DNA of 64,000 nucleotides from an uncultured Oscillospiraceae bacterium (GTDB lineage: Bacteria > Bacillota > Clostridia > Oscillospirales > Ruminococcaceae): positions 1 to 64,000 of the forward strand of contig CAKSPH010000010.1 of assembly GCA_934481355.1 (NCBI GenBank), written 5' to 3'. The position numbers and the translations under genes are program-made. Shown one piece after another: positions 48,624 through 58,061 of this stretch; positions within the stretch are counted from its first letter, which is position 1, and each line of letters opens with the position of its first letter. The notes below the pieces were generated by a model. That model was not told the origin of the DNA. It was given only the letters and a program-made list of their open reading frames with translations, and searched no databases.

Positions 48624-49820
48624 ATGCCAAGAATGAAAAACACAGCCCGCGCTGACGGACGAGTGCAGTCCCGGGTATACCTCGGGGACGGCAAGTACAA
48701 GTACGTCTATGCGGCGAACAACAAGGAGCTTCAGGAGAAAGTCACCGAGCTGAAAACCAAGCTCGGCAAGGGAATCGACCTTACAGCGGAAAATGACACA
48801 TTCGGCTACTGGGCTGAACGCTGGATAGAACTGAAAAAAATGGACGTATCCGCAAAACGGTGGAGTTCCTACGAATACCGGCGGCACTACCTCGATGAAC
48901 TTGCGAATTTCCCTATAAGCAAGATAAAATCCGCGCAGATACAGAGCATAATCGTCCGGCTTGCCACAAGACCATCCGAAGCGACAGGGAAGCCTCTCGC
49001 GCGGCAGACATTGATAAATCTGAAAAATATAGCCTGCCAGATTTTTCGGCTTGCTATTGATAATCGTGTGATGGACTTTAATCCCGCAGACGGCGTAAAA
49101 GTGCCAAAGGAAACTGAAAAGGAAATCCGTGAACCGATTTCCGAGGAGCAGCAGCGCTGGATCCGTGAAACTCCGCACCGCGCCCAGACTGCCGCCATGA
49201 TCATGCTGTACGCCGGGCTCAGGCGCGGCGAACTCATGGCGCTGACTTGGCGAGACATAGATCTCAACGCCCACAATATCACCGTGTGCAAGGCTATGGA
49301 ATTTGCCGGGAATACCGGCACGATAGCTAACGCAACTAAATCCGAGAGCGGTATGCGGACGGTGTATATCCCGGACGTTCTCGTTGATTACCTCCGGAAA
49401 CAGCCGCAGACGAACTTTTTGGTGTCATGCCAGACAGACGGCAAACCGCATTCAGAAACATCATGGCGCCGAATGTGGAACAGCTACATGACTACGCTCA
49501 ATAAGAAGTACGCTGATCTCGGAAAAGCTCAGGCGATTATCGCGAACGCAGAACAGGCGAAGAAAAAGCCGGGTCCGAAGAAATTGCCTATGCTTATTCC
49601 AGTTTTCACGCCACACCAACTCAGACACACATACATCACCATGCTCTATCTAGCTGGCGTAGATGTACTCACCGCCAAGGAACAGGCGGGGCACGCAGAT
49701 ATATCCACCACGCTGGGGATTTACACGCATCTTGACAAGCAACACAAACTTAGAAACCTCGATAAGCTCAATCTGTTTCTTTCGTCCGATGGGTGTCAGA
49801 TGGGTGTCAAGACAAGCTGA
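48624..49820 (+). CDS. int: tyrosine integrase
   Basis: 398 aa. Arm-binding N-terminal domain (residues ~1-60), SAM-like core-binding domain (~65-160), and a catalytic domain with Arg in YAGLRRGELM, HQLRHTYIT (His-x-x-Arg), GHADISTT and the nucleophile Tyr in LGIYTHLDKQ. GGAGGACGCT precedes the ATG. The last codons of the gene contain the tandem ATGGGTGTCA motif and attR begins 39 bp later. It integrates the phage into the tRNA-Thr 3' end. Confidence 0.95.
   Translation: MPRMKNTARADGRVQSRVYLGDGKYKYVYAANNKELQEKVTELKTKLGKGIDLTAENDTFGYWAERWIELKKMDVSAKRWSSYEYRRHYLDELANFPISKIKSAQIQSIIVRLATRPSEATGKPLARQTLINLKNIACQIFRLAIDNRVMDFNPADGVKVPKETEKEIREPISEEQQRWIRETPHRAQTAAMIMLYAGLRRGELMALTWRDIDLNAHNITVCKAMEFAGNTGTIANATKSESGMRTVYIPDVLVDYLRKQPQTNFLVSCQTDGKPHSETSWRRMWNSYMTTLNKKYADLGKAQAIIANAEQAKKKPGPKKLPMLIPVFTPHQLRHTYITMLYLAGVDVLTAKEQAGHADISTTLGIYTHLDKQHKLRNLDKLNLFLSSDGCQMGVKTS
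49789..49809 (+). repeat. tandem ATGGGTGTCA, probable integrase arm site (right)
   Basis: ATGGGTGTCA at 49789-49798 and 49800-49809, 11 bp apart, overlapping the 3' end of int (encoding GCQMGVK). The same pair is found at the left end (15848-15869). Confidence 0.5.
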
Positions 49821-49858
49821 TAATCCGCACAACCAAGCCGTTTAAAGACATTTTCATC

Positions 49859-50033
49859 GCGCATTCGTAATGCGCAGGTCGTGGGTTCGAGTCCCATTCC
49901 CAGCTCCATATTGAGAACCCCGCCAGATGGCTGTTTATGCCGCCTGGCGGGGATTTTTGACGCCTGAAAACATGACGTGCAATAAATGTATTTTACCGCG
50001 TTTTTGCGTACTTTTTCGTGAGTATGAGTGTCA
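49859..50033 (+). repeat. attR, right prophage attachment repeat
   Basis: 63 bp identical to 15682-15744 (3' half of tRNA-Thr, no 5' half, so not a functional tRNA), followed by ~110 bp similar to the left copy, including the terminator and one degenerate ATGAGTGTCA (50024-50033). Confidence 0.9.
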
Positions 50034-50039
50034 GAATTA

Positions 50040-50067
50040 AAGCTCCCCGCCAGACGGCAAGGAGCTT
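50040..50067 (-). terminator. hairpin downstream of the LacI gene
   Basis: AAGCTCC at 50040-50046 pairs with GGAGCTT at 50061-50067, with a GC-rich loop. It lies 30 bp beyond the stop of the minus-strand regulator. Confidence 0.5.
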
Positions 50068-50097
50068 CGGTATTTGGTCACAGTTCAGAAGAGCCTG

Positions 50098-51099
50098 TCA
50101 GTCCCCGGTCGATTCCCGGAGGATAAGCCTGTGCGGAAGCTTATAGGTCCCGTTGTCCTTGGTTACGTCGTCGGATTTTATGTTGCCGATGAGCTTCTCA
50201 ATTACCGCCTTTCCCTGAAGGTAGCAGGGCTGCTCCACCGTTGACAGGTGCGGAATGAACATATGCGAGTACGCAATGTTGTCAAATCCGAAGAAAAGCA
50301 CGTCCTTGCCGACGGTAATGCCATGGCTCAGCGCATAGGTCATCGCACCGATGGAAATGGTATCGGAAATGGAGAATATCGCGTCCGGAGGATTCGGCAG
50401 GGACATCAGCTTCTCGCAGCCGCGGGTGCCGCTCTCAGCGTCGTAGCCGCCGTAATAAATGAGATCCTCGTCCACGCCAAGTCCGGAGTCCTCAAGGGCA
50501 CGCTTATAGCCGTTCTCCCGGTCAACCGACGACATACTGCGCTCCTCGGTGGTTAGCAGACCTATACGCCGCCTGCCCTTCCCTATCAGGTACTTCGTGG
50601 CGTCGTAGCCGGCTCGCTCGTTGTCTATCGTAACACACAGGATATCGCAGTTCTCAAGCCGCTCGAGGCACATTGCAAGCTGGTACTTCTTCGCAAGCTC
50701 TGAAATCGTGCGGCTGTCAAGCTTCGGGGCGAGCAGAACGGCGCCGTCCACAGCCTTTGAAAACAGCATACCAAGCAGGTGCATTTCGTGGTCGGGGTCG
50801 TTTCTCGTGGTGGCGATAAGAACATCATACCCCTGAGTGTAAGCCGCGTCCTGCATTCCCCGGAGCACCTCGGAATAGAAGCTCTGCTCCGTTGAGGCGA
50901 TTATCGCGAGTATGCGCTTCGTTTCGCTCTTGCGGAGGTCGCGTCCAAGGAAATTCGGACTATACCCGAGCTCCTCGACCGCCTTGTTGACAGCCTGCAC
51001 AGCCTCATCGGATACATTCGTTTTTTTATTGAGTACTCGGGAAACAGTGGCGACTGAAACGTTTGCCGCTTTTGCTACGTCTTTAATAGTGATATTCAA
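50098..51099 (-). CDS. LacI-family transcriptional regulator
   Basis: 333 aa. N-terminal HTH TIKDVAKAANVSVATVSRVL (residues 3-22) and hinge helix, then a periplasmic-binding-protein-like sensor domain (ILAIIASTEQSFYSEVLRG ... IFSISDTISIGAMTYAL ... FFGFDNIAYSHMFIPHLSTV). It binds a sugar and controls catabolic genes. A candidate target is the galactokinase region to its right; its ligand cannot be read. TTCACC/AGGTG ribosome binding site before the ATG. Confidence 0.9.
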   Translation of the reverse strand: MNITIKDVAKAANVSVATVSRVLNKKTNVSDEAVQAVNKAVEELGYSPNFLGRDLRKSETKRILAIIASTEQSFYSEVLRGMQDAAYTQGYDVLIATTRNDPDHEMHLLGMLFSKAVDGAVLLAPKLDSRTISELAKKYQLAMCLERLENCDILCVTIDNERAGYDATKYLIGKGRRRIGLLTTEERSMSSVDRENGYKRALEDSGLGVDEDLIYYGGYDAESGTRGCEKLMSLPNPPDAIFSISDTISIGAMTYALSHGITVGKDVLFFGFDNIAYSHMFIPHLSTVEQPCYLQGKAVIEKLIGNIKSDDVTKDNGTYKLPHRLILRESTGD

Positions 51100-51234
51100 G
51101 CTGGTTCACCTCTCGGTCTGTTGTCTATATTTATATAATACATCAAAAGTTAATCGTTTTCAATAGGCGATTTGCACAAAATTCCTTACTGTAAGCCATT
51201 TTCAGTGTTCTTTGTGGAACATATTACCATAAGT

Positions 51235-51378
51235 TTGCCTCTAAAAACCTTGTTTGAGTTACGCACCGCCTGCTTCGTCAAACCTCCTCGTAATGCATAC
51301 AGCCTTACGGGGATGCTTTCATCGCATTCGGCGCACTCTACCCGTTTTCCCTTTTCAAACCTGTTTTTAGAGGTGACC
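51235..51378 (-). repeat. ~144 bp dispersed repeat with inverted termini
   Basis: Bounded by CCTCTAAAAAC at 51238-51248 and GTTTTTAGAGG at 51363-51373. Its interior shares the words GAAAAGGGAAAACGGG, TGCGCCGAATGCG and GGAGGTTTGACGAAGC with 13274-13352. A 64-codon minus frame inside is treated as part of the repeat. Confidence 0.65.
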
Positions 51379-51524
51379 ATAAATCTGATTTCTCACACGG
51401 AAACTCCGTGAAACTACACCGCAGCGTGCAAATATCAAAATAGCCTAAGATTTTTCAAATTCCCGCAGGTTTTTATAAAGAATGGCGAAAATTCACGTTA
51501 AGTCTGATTTACACTGGTTTATCC

Positions 51525-51553
51525 TTGAAATATCCTGAAAAAAAGTGTATAAT
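51525..51553 (+). promoter_or_regulatory. promoter of the SEDS gene
   Basis: TTGAAA at 51525-51530 and TATAAT at 51548-51553, spacer 17 bp, 60 bp upstream of the start. The rest of 51379-51610 holds a small hairpin (CACGGA..TCCGTG) and nothing else recognised. Confidence 0.7.
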
Positions 51554-51613
51554 AAAAATGTATAGATACAAACACCCTTACTATGCTTAAAATTTCACAT
51601 TCGGGTATAATTG

Positions 51614-52753
51614 ATGAAAATTGTTCTGAAATGGCTCGGTAATTATTTCCGGCACATAGATTGGATACTTCTGCTGATATGCCTCGGCATTTCGGCGTTT
51701 GACATATTTCTTCTGAACACGCTCCATAACCTCGGCTATGTAAAGCAGGACGACATCGAAACTCAGGTCGTCGCCTGCGCGCTTGGCATCGGGGCGGCGC
51801 TGATAATCGGAATGATAGACTACAAGCGGCTGTCCAGATACTGGTACGTCTACGGACCGCTTGCCGTGATACTCCAGCTTCTGCTGTGGACACCGCTGGG
51901 AGTGACCCGCGCTGGCGACCTTGCATGGCTGAATCTCGGCGTAATCACGATACAGCCCTCTGAAATATTGAAGCTCGCGTTCATACTTTCGCTCGCATGG
52001 CACATCGCAAAGCTTGGCGGTAAGATGAACTCGCTGCCGCATTTCGCGCTTCTGTGCGTACACTTCCTTATTCCGTTCGGGATAATCATGATACAGGGCG
52101 ACGCTGGCTCCGCGCTGGTGTTCCTGTTCATATTCATCTGTATGATGTTCGCCGGCGGAATGTCGTGGAAATATATACTTGCCGGGCTGATCTCAGTGCC
52201 GGTCATCGCCTACGTTGCATGGAACTTCGTCATGGGCGAGCACCACCGCGAGAGATTCCGGCTGATATGGGACGAGGAGCTTCAGGAGGCCGAACGGCTG
52301 GGCTCCTACCTCCAGCAGTACAACGCTAAGGTGGCTATGGGCTCCGGGCAGCTCACCGGGCTCGGAACTAAAGCAGATACCTACACCTATGTACCGGAGG
52401 GCTACAATGACTTTATCTTCGCGTACCTCGGCATGGTGTTCGGATTCATCGGCTGCATGGCGGTGGTCATCGCGCTGACTATCCTCTGCCTTAAGCTTCT
52501 GTCGGACGCCTCGGCGGCGATAGACCCGCTCGGAAAGCTGATTTGCGTGGGAGTTTTCGCAATGCTGACGTTCCACTGCATCATAAACATCGCAATGGTC
52601 CTCGGAGCAGGACCGGTGGTGGGCATACCGCTGCCGTTCATGAGCGCGGGAGGGACCTCGCTTGTAATGTGCTACGCGGCGATAGGTCCTGTTCTCTCGG
52701 TAGTTTCCCACCGGGAAAAGAAAAAGCATATGTTCTATGAAGAAAAGGAATGA
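51614..52753 (+). CDS. SEDS peptidoglycan polymerase (RodA/FtsW/SpoVE family)
   Basis: 379 aa from the ATG at 51614; no strong ribosome binding site. About ten membrane helices. Family motifs: GVITIQPSEILKLAFIL, the NDFIFAYLGMVFGFIG loop, and GIPLPFMSAGGTSLV near the end. It polymerises lipid II glycans with a partner class B PBP, absent here. Overall closest in layout to RodA-type proteins, but FtsW/SpoVE cannot be excluded. Followed 55 bp later by galactokinase. Confidence 0.88.
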   Translation: MKIVLKWLGNYFRHIDWILLLICLGISAFDIFLLNTLHNLGYVKQDDIETQVVACALGIGAALIIGMIDYKRLSRYWYVYGPLAVILQLLLWTPLGVTRAGDLAWLNLGVITIQPSEILKLAFILSLAWHIAKLGGKMNSLPHFALLCVHFLIPFGIIMIQGDAGSALVFLFIFICMMFAGGMSWKYILAGLISVPVIAYVAWNFVMGEHHRERFRLIWDEELQEAERLGSYLQQYNAKVAMGSGQLTGLGTKADTYTYVPEGYNDFIFAYLGMVFGFIGCMAVVIALTILCLKLLSDASAAIDPLGKLICVGVFAMLTFHCIINIAMVLGAGPVVGIPLPFMSAGGTSLVMCYAAIGPVLSVVSHREKKKHMFYEEKE

Positions 52754-52807
52754 ACGGCGCTGAGCTTTCAGCGCAGGACATACAAAACCAACGAAAGGTA
52801 AGAGCAA

Positions 52808-54061
52808 ATGAAACCTGTAATTTCGACCATCAAGGATATCTACCCCGCCTCCCAGTCTGAGGCGCAGAAGCAGCGCTACAAGAACGCCGTTGCGGCTTTC
52901 GCCGACTACTTCGGCTCCATCGGAGAGCATCGTTTCTTCTCCGCACCGGGCAGAACCGAGATCTGCGGAAACCACACCGACCACAACCACGGAAAGGTTT
53001 TCGCAGCCAGCGTGAACCTCGATGTCATCGCGGTAGTTGAGCAGACGGACGACAACAAGATCGTCATAAAGTCCGAGGGCTTCCCCGAGGACAGCATAGA
53101 TCTCTCTGACCTTGAGGCAGTTCCCGGGGAAAAGAACACCTCCGCTTCGCTGATACGCGGCGTTGCCGCCGGTTTTGAGAAGCACGGCTATCACATCGGC
53201 GGATTCCGCGCGTACACCACCTCTGACGTAATGAAGGGCAGCGGACTTTCCTCCTCTGCGGCGTTCGAGGTCCTGGTCGGAACTATCCTCTCACACCTCT
53301 ACAACGGCGGTCAGGTGAGCGCCGTGAAGATCGCGCAGATATCACAGTACGCCGAGAACGTGTTCTTCGGCAAGCCCTCCGGACTGATGGATCAGATGGC
53401 TTCCTCCGTCGGAGGCTTCATCGCCATCGACTTCAAGGACACCGAAAGCCCGATAATCGAGAGCGTTCCCGCTGATTTCGAGAAGTTCGGCCATGCACTG
53501 TGCATAGTTGACGCAAAGGGCGACCACGCAGACCTCACGGACGAGTACGCTGCCATCCCGAACGAGATGAAGAGCGTTGCGGGCTACTTTACCTGCGAAA
53601 CTCTCCGTCAGCTCTCCAAGGACGACATCATGCTGAATATCCGTGTGCTGCGCGAAAAATTCGGCGACAGGGCGGTGCTCCGCTCCATTCATTTCTTTGA
53701 CGAGAACGAGCGCGTTGACAAGCTGGTTCATGCGCTCAAGGCAGGCAATTTTGAGGATTTCCTCTCCAACGTGAAGGAATCCGGCGACAGCTCCTTCAAG
53801 TACCTCCAGAACATCTACGCGAACTCCGATATAAAGCACCAGTGCCTTTCCATCGCGCTGAACGTTGCGGAATATTCCCTGCACCGCAAGGGCGCCTGCC
53901 GCGTTCACGGCGGCGGATTCGCCGGAACTATCCAGGCGTTCGTTCCGCTGGAAATGCTCCAGCAGTTCAAGATGAACATTGAGCGCACATTCGGGAACGG
54001 CTCCTGCCACGTCCTCAGCGTCAGACCCATCGGCGGCACCGAAGTTTCCGCCGAGGAATAA
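52808..54061 (+). CDS. galK: galactokinase
   Basis: 417 aa. The galactokinase signature GRTEICGNHTDHNHGKV lies near residue 48; the GHMP ATP motif KGSGLSSSAAFEV at about 142; the C-terminal GGGFAGTIQAF motif completes the GHMP set. It phosphorylates galactose at C1 in the Leloir pathway. ACGAAAGGTAAGAGCAA precedes the ATG. galT and galE are not in the window. The N-terminal ~40 residues are longer than in E. coli GalK. Confidence 0.92.
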   Translation: MKPVISTIKDIYPASQSEAQKQRYKNAVAAFADYFGSIGEHRFFSAPGRTEICGNHTDHNHGKVFAASVNLDVIAVVEQTDDNKIVIKSEGFPEDSIDLSDLEAVPGEKNTSASLIRGVAAGFEKHGYHIGGFRAYTTSDVMKGSGLSSSAAFEVLVGTILSHLYNGGQVSAVKIAQISQYAENVFFGKPSGLMDQMASSVGGFIAIDFKDTESPIIESVPADFEKFGHALCIVDAKGDHADLTDEYAAIPNEMKSVAGYFTCETLRQLSKDDIMLNIRVLREKFGDRAVLRSIHFFDENERVDKLVHALKAGNFEDFLSNVKESGDSSFKYLQNIYANSDIKHQCLSIALNVAEYSLHRKGACRVHGGGFAGTIQAFVPLEMLQQFKMNIERTFGNGSCHVLSVRPIGGTEVSAEE

Positions 54062-54100
54062 GCGAAAGGGCGGAGCCCTGCGGTTCCGCCCCATATGCTT

Positions 54101-55360
54101 TTACCTGATTTCGTACTCCGTCATCATCTTCACCAGAAGCTGATCCACCAGTGCGTCAACGAGTATTCCGTTCTCGGCGTACTCCTCGCTGAATACCTTT
54201 CCGTTCTCGCGGAGCTTCGCGGTCAGCCCCGCCTTGTCGTAGGGCAGGAGGAGCTTCATGCGCTTCGCAGTTTCAGGGAGGTTCGCGGCGATGACGTGCA
54301 GCAGACGGTCTATCCCCTGATTTTTCTTCGCGCTTATCTTCACGGTGGAGTCGTCCTCCGGGATAGTCTCCGTGAGCAGGTCGCACTTGTTGAGCACCGT
54401 CACCACAGGGATCTCTGCCGCGCCGAGGTCTGCGAGGGTCTTGAGCGTTACCTCAGCCTTTTCTGAGGCCTCCGGGTCGGAAGCGTCGCATACATGAATT
54501 ATGATGTCAGCGCCTGCGGCTTCCTCCAGCGTGGACTTGAACGCCTCCACAAGATGGTGCGGCAGCCTGCGGATAAGTCCTACGGTGTCCACCAGGAGCA
54601 GGCTGCGCCCGTCCGGGAGCCCGATGGCTCTCGCGGTGGGGTCGAGGGTGGCGAACAGCTTGTCCTCGGCGAGCACCCCGGCGCCGGTCAGCAGGTTCAG
54701 CAGCGTGGATTTTCCCGCGTTGGTGTAGCCCACGATCGCGCCCACCTGCACGCTGTCCTTGCGGCGGCGCTCACGGGTGTAGCCGCGGCGCTCCTCCAGC
54801 TCCCTGAGCTCCGCCGAGAGCTTGTCGATACGCCTGCGGATATGCCGGCGGTCGGTTTCAAGCTGGGTCTCGCCGGGACCTCTGGTGCCTATTCCGCCGC
54901 CGAGCCTCGACAGCGAAGCGCCTATTCCCATGAGCCTTGGCAGGCGGTATCTGAGCTGTGCAAGCTCAACTTGCAGCTTTCCCTCGCGGGAAACGGCGCG
55001 CCCGGCGAAAATATCGAGAATAAGCATCGTGCGGTCTATTACGCGCACGTCCGTTTCATCCTCGACATTGCGTATCTGGGAGGCTGTCAGTTCGCAGTCG
55101 AATATCAGCAGCTCCGCCCCGAGGGAGCCGCAGAGCTCCTTTACCTCGGCGAGTTTTCCCTCGCCGATGACGGTGGCGGCTTCGCAGGCTTCGCGCTTCT
55201 GTATCACCCGCGCGAGCTCCTCGGCTCCGGCGGTCTGCGCCAGCTCCGAAAGCTCGTCCATGGAGCTCTCTGCGTCGTATTCTCCGGTGTCAGCACCGAT
55301 GAGTATTGCCCGCGTGAGGTGCTTTTCCCCGACGGTTGGCGCGAGTTCTTTTCTTTCCAT
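54101..55360 (-). CDS. hflX: GTPase HflX
   Basis: 419 aa. N-terminal HflX domain (AELLIFDCELTASQIRNVE ... GKLQVELAQLRYRLPRL, GIGTRGPGETQLETDRR) and a G domain with GYTNAGKSTLLN (G1), DTVGLIRRLP (G3) and NKCD (G4). HflX splits stalled or hibernating ribosomes under stress. GAAGGAGTAATT precedes the ATG. It is convergent with galactokinase; a GGGCGGA/TCCGCCC hairpin between them probably terminates both. Confidence 0.94.
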   Translation of the reverse strand: MERKELAPTVGEKHLTRAILIGADTGEYDAESSMDELSELAQTAGAEELARVIQKREACEAATVIGEGKLAEVKELCGSLGAELLIFDCELTASQIRNVEDETDVRVIDRTMLILDIFAGRAVSREGKLQVELAQLRYRLPRLMGIGASLSRLGGGIGTRGPGETQLETDRRHIRRRIDKLSAELRELEERRGYTRERRRKDSVQVGAIVGYTNAGKSTLLNLLTGAGVLAEDKLFATLDPTARAIGLPDGRSLLLVDTVGLIRRLPHHLVEAFKSTLEEAAGADIIIHVCDASDPEASEKAEVTLKTLADLGAAEIPVVTVLNKCDLLTETIPEDDSTVKISAKKNQGIDRLLHVIAANLPETAKRMKLLLPYDKAGLTAKLRENGKVFSEEYAENGILVDALVDQLLVKMMTEYEIR

Positions 55361-55582
55361 AATTACTCCTTCTCATGTTACTCCGGTAACGGCGGGGTAA
55401 GTTTCCTGTCGCCGCGTGAGTGCGGGACATAAGTAATTACACACATAACGTAATTATAACAGCAAACCCCTGATATGTCAAGAGAAATTTTCCGGCGGAT
55501 TCCGCCGCCGGTATTTTTTTCAATATTCAACATTCAACAACAAAACACCGGGCGAAAGTCCGTTAAAGAAAGGCTGATAACT

Positions 55583-57076
55583 TTGAAATTCCAAAGGTAT
55601 GACGTGATCATTGTCGGAACAGGTATTTCCGGTATCTACACCGCGCTGAATCTCTCGCCGGAGCTGAAGATACTCATGCTCAGCAAGCGGGAGCTCACGC
55701 TGTGCAACTCCGCGCTGGCTCAGGGCGGCGTTGCGGCGGTAATGGACAAGGAAAACGACAGCTATGAGCTCCACATAAAGGATACGCTCATCGCGGGTCA
55801 CTACAAGAACAACCTCGACAACGTGAAGATTCTCGTTGAACAGGGTCCGACTGACGTAATGCGCCTCAAGGACAAGTACGGCGTTGAGTTCGACATGAAG
55901 CAGGACGGCAGCATCGAGCTCACCCGCGAGGGCGGGCACTCCCGCCGCCGTATCGCCCACCACAAGGATACCACCGGCTTCGAGATCGAGACAAACCTTA
56001 TAAAGCAGGTTCAGGATCTGAAAAACGTCACCGTTGTCAACTGGTCAGTGCTCTGCCGGCTTGAAAGGCAGGACGGTATGTTCTTCGCAGACGTCCTCGC
56101 CCACAACGACGAGCCGGGAAAGCAGGAGCACCAGTATTACTGCGCTGACGCGGTAGTCCTCGCGACCGGAGGCATCGGCAGGGTGTACGACTATACCACG
56201 AACTCCGCCATCGCCACCGGCGACGGAATACAGCTCGCCTACAACCTCGGTGCTGAGATAAAGAACCTCAGCTACGTTCAGTTCCACCCCACCGCTTTCG
56301 CGGACAGAAAGAACCGCGAGTGCTTCCTGGTTTCAGAGGCCGTGCGAGGCGAGGGCGCGTACCTCCTGAACTGCCGCAAGGAACGCTTCATGCAGAAATA
56401 CGAGCCGGAGCGCAAGGAGCTTGCTCCCCGGGACGTGGTTTCCGAGTGCATGATGAAGGAGCAGGCGGAGACCGGCTCCGACGAGTTCTGGCTGGATATC
56501 TCCTACAAGGATCCGGAGTTTGTAAAGGGACACTTCCCGATGATTTACGGCAAGGTGCTTGAAAAGGGCTACGACATGACAAAGGAGCCGTTCCCGGTTT
56601 ACCCCTGCCAGCATTACCTCATGGGCGGCATCAACGTTGACGGCAAGGGCGCCACAAACATTCCCGGGCTGTATGCCGCAGGCGAATGCTCCCACACCGG
56701 CGTTCACGGAAAGAACCGCCTTGCCAGCAACTCTCTGCTGGAGGCGCTGGTGTTCTCCCGCCTTATCGCCGAGGACATCACCAGGAACAGCCGTAAGGAC
56801 GACCGGGATACCGTCGAGTACCCGATGACCTCCCCGGAGGGCAAGCCCCTCCCGCACGGAATCCGTACAGAAATACGCCACATCATGCAGAAGGCGTACT
56901 TCATCAAGCCGAATTACGAGGAGGCTGAAAAGGGTCTTGCGCGCATAAAGGAGCTGAAGGATCAGGTCTACAACGGCGGCTACGAGATAACAGCGGATTT
57001 CGTTGAGACAAAGTCCCTTGTAACAGTTGCATACATTATACTTTCTGAGGTGCTTGAAAGGAGAGGCGAGGAATGA
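55583..57076 (+). CDS. nadB: L-aspartate oxidase
   Basis: 497 aa if TTG at 55583 is used (AAAGAAAGGCTGATAAC upstream); a frame to 55475 is likely not translated. FAD-binding YDVIIVGTGISGIYTALNL, then ALAQGGVAAVMD, the active-site region GGHSRRRIAHHKDTTG, and the C-terminal HYLMGGINVDGKG and GECSHTGVHGKNRLASNSL. It converts L-aspartate to iminoaspartate, the first step of NAD synthesis. Overlaps nadC by 4 bp. nadA is not in the window. Confidence 0.93.
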   Translation: MKFQRYDVIIVGTGISGIYTALNLSPELKILMLSKRELTLCNSALAQGGVAAVMDKENDSYELHIKDTLIAGHYKNNLDNVKILVEQGPTDVMRLKDKYGVEFDMKQDGSIELTREGGHSRRRIAHHKDTTGFEIETNLIKQVQDLKNVTVVNWSVLCRLERQDGMFFADVLAHNDEPGKQEHQYYCADAVVLATGGIGRVYDYTTNSAIATGDGIQLAYNLGAEIKNLSYVQFHPTAFADRKNRECFLVSEAVRGEGAYLLNCRKERFMQKYEPERKELAPRDVVSECMMKEQAETGSDEFWLDISYKDPEFVKGHFPMIYGKVLEKGYDMTKEPFPVYPCQHYLMGGINVDGKGATNIPGLYAAGECSHTGVHGKNRLASNSLLEALVFSRLIAEDITRNSRKDDRDTVEYPMTSPEGKPLPHGIRTEIRHIMQKAYFIKPNYEEAEKGLARIKELKDQVYNGGYEITADFVETKSLVTVAYIILSEVLERRGEE

Positions 57077-57912
57077 TACTGCTTCCGTTTTACGTTGACG
57101 ACATAATCAAGACTGCCCTGACAGAGGACATAAACTACATAGACAGCACGGCCGACCTGCTTATCCCGGAGGACAGCGTTTCCTCCGCGTACTTCATGTC
57201 CAAGGCGGACGGCGTTCTGTGCGGTCTGGAGGTAGCGCTCCGGGTGTTCACGATTCTTGACCCCGACATGAAGACAGAGTGCCATTTCAAGGACGGCGAC
57301 AAGGTGAAATACGGCGACATCATCGCGGATTTCACCGGACGCACCCGCCTCATGCTGAAAGCGGAGCGCACCGCGCTGAACCTGCTCCAGCACATGAGCG
57401 GTATTTCCAGCTATACCAACAAGTGCGTCGAGCTGGTCAAGGGGACTAATGCAAGCATCGCTGACACCCGAAAGACCCTCCCTGGTCTGAGACCGCTCCA
57501 GAAGTACGCTGTAACGGTCGGCGGAGGCCGCAACCACCGCTACAACCTGACTGACGCGGCAATGCTCAAGGACAACCACATTGACGCTTACGGCGGTATC
57601 ACTCCTGCGGTGAACGCTCTCCGCCAGAAAGCGGGACATATGCTCCAGATAGAGGTCGAAACAAGGAATCTTGACGAGGTACAGGAGGCCGTCGACTGCG
57701 GAGTCAACGTCATCATGCTGGACAACATGGACCGCCCCACGATGGCTCAGGCTGTGAAGATGGTCAACGGACGCGCAAAGCTTGAAGCAAGCGGAAACGT
57801 CACCATGGAAAATATCCGCGAGGTCGCAGAGACCGGCGTTGATATCATTTCGCTCGGCGCGCTGACCCACAGCGTAAAGGCGTTTGATATCTCCATGAAG
57901 TGGAAGAAGTAA
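57073..57912 (+). CDS. nadC: nicotinate-nucleotide pyrophosphorylase
   Basis: 279 aa, the usual length. Motifs: RTALNLLQHMSGISSYTNK, DTRKTLPGLRPLQKYAV, GGGRNHRYNLTDAAMLKDNH, QIEVETRNLDEV and VDIISLGALTHSVKAFDISM. It condenses quinolinate with PRPP to nicotinate mononucleotide. Translationally coupled to nadB (ATGA). Confidence 0.95.
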   Translation: MILLPFYVDDIIKTALTEDINYIDSTADLLIPEDSVSSAYFMSKADGVLCGLEVALRVFTILDPDMKTECHFKDGDKVKYGDIIADFTGRTRLMLKAERTALNLLQHMSGISSYTNKCVELVKGTNASIADTRKTLPGLRPLQKYAVTVGGGRNHRYNLTDAAMLKDNHIDAYGGITPAVNALRQKAGHMLQIEVETRNLDEVQEAVDCGVNVIMLDNMDRPTMAQAVKMVNGRAKLEASGNVTMENIREVAETGVDIISLGALTHSVKAFDISMKWKK

Positions 57913-58061
57913 TGCCATAAAACGGCACTGTAAAATAAGGATACAACATCAGCCGGAATTTGCCGGCATACGCTGATGGATTATGAGAATGTGGAGAGCG
58001 AAACAAAGCAATAGATATATGTCAACACAAAGGCTCAGTAAGTTTTAAGCAGTAAAAACCA

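Larger units (their letters stand above)
15682..49921. mobile_element. ~34 kb siphovirus-type prophage in tRNA-Thr
   Basis: The segment is bounded by a direct repeat of the tRNA-Thr 3' half. It contains, on the minus strand, early, recombination, replication, terminase, portal, head, tail and lysis modules in the usual siphovirus order. On the plus strand it carries a C1-type repressor, an ImmA/IrrE-like protease and a tyrosine integrase. No frameshifted essential gene was seen, so it may be inducible. Confidence 0.93.

Noticed and set aside
49859-49907. Second tRNA-Thr
   Set aside because: Only the 3' half is present; it is the attR copy of the attachment core.
51186-51380. 64 aa minus-strand gene
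   Set aside because: Lies within the dispersed repeat and is partly shared with another copy at 13274; no ribosome binding site.
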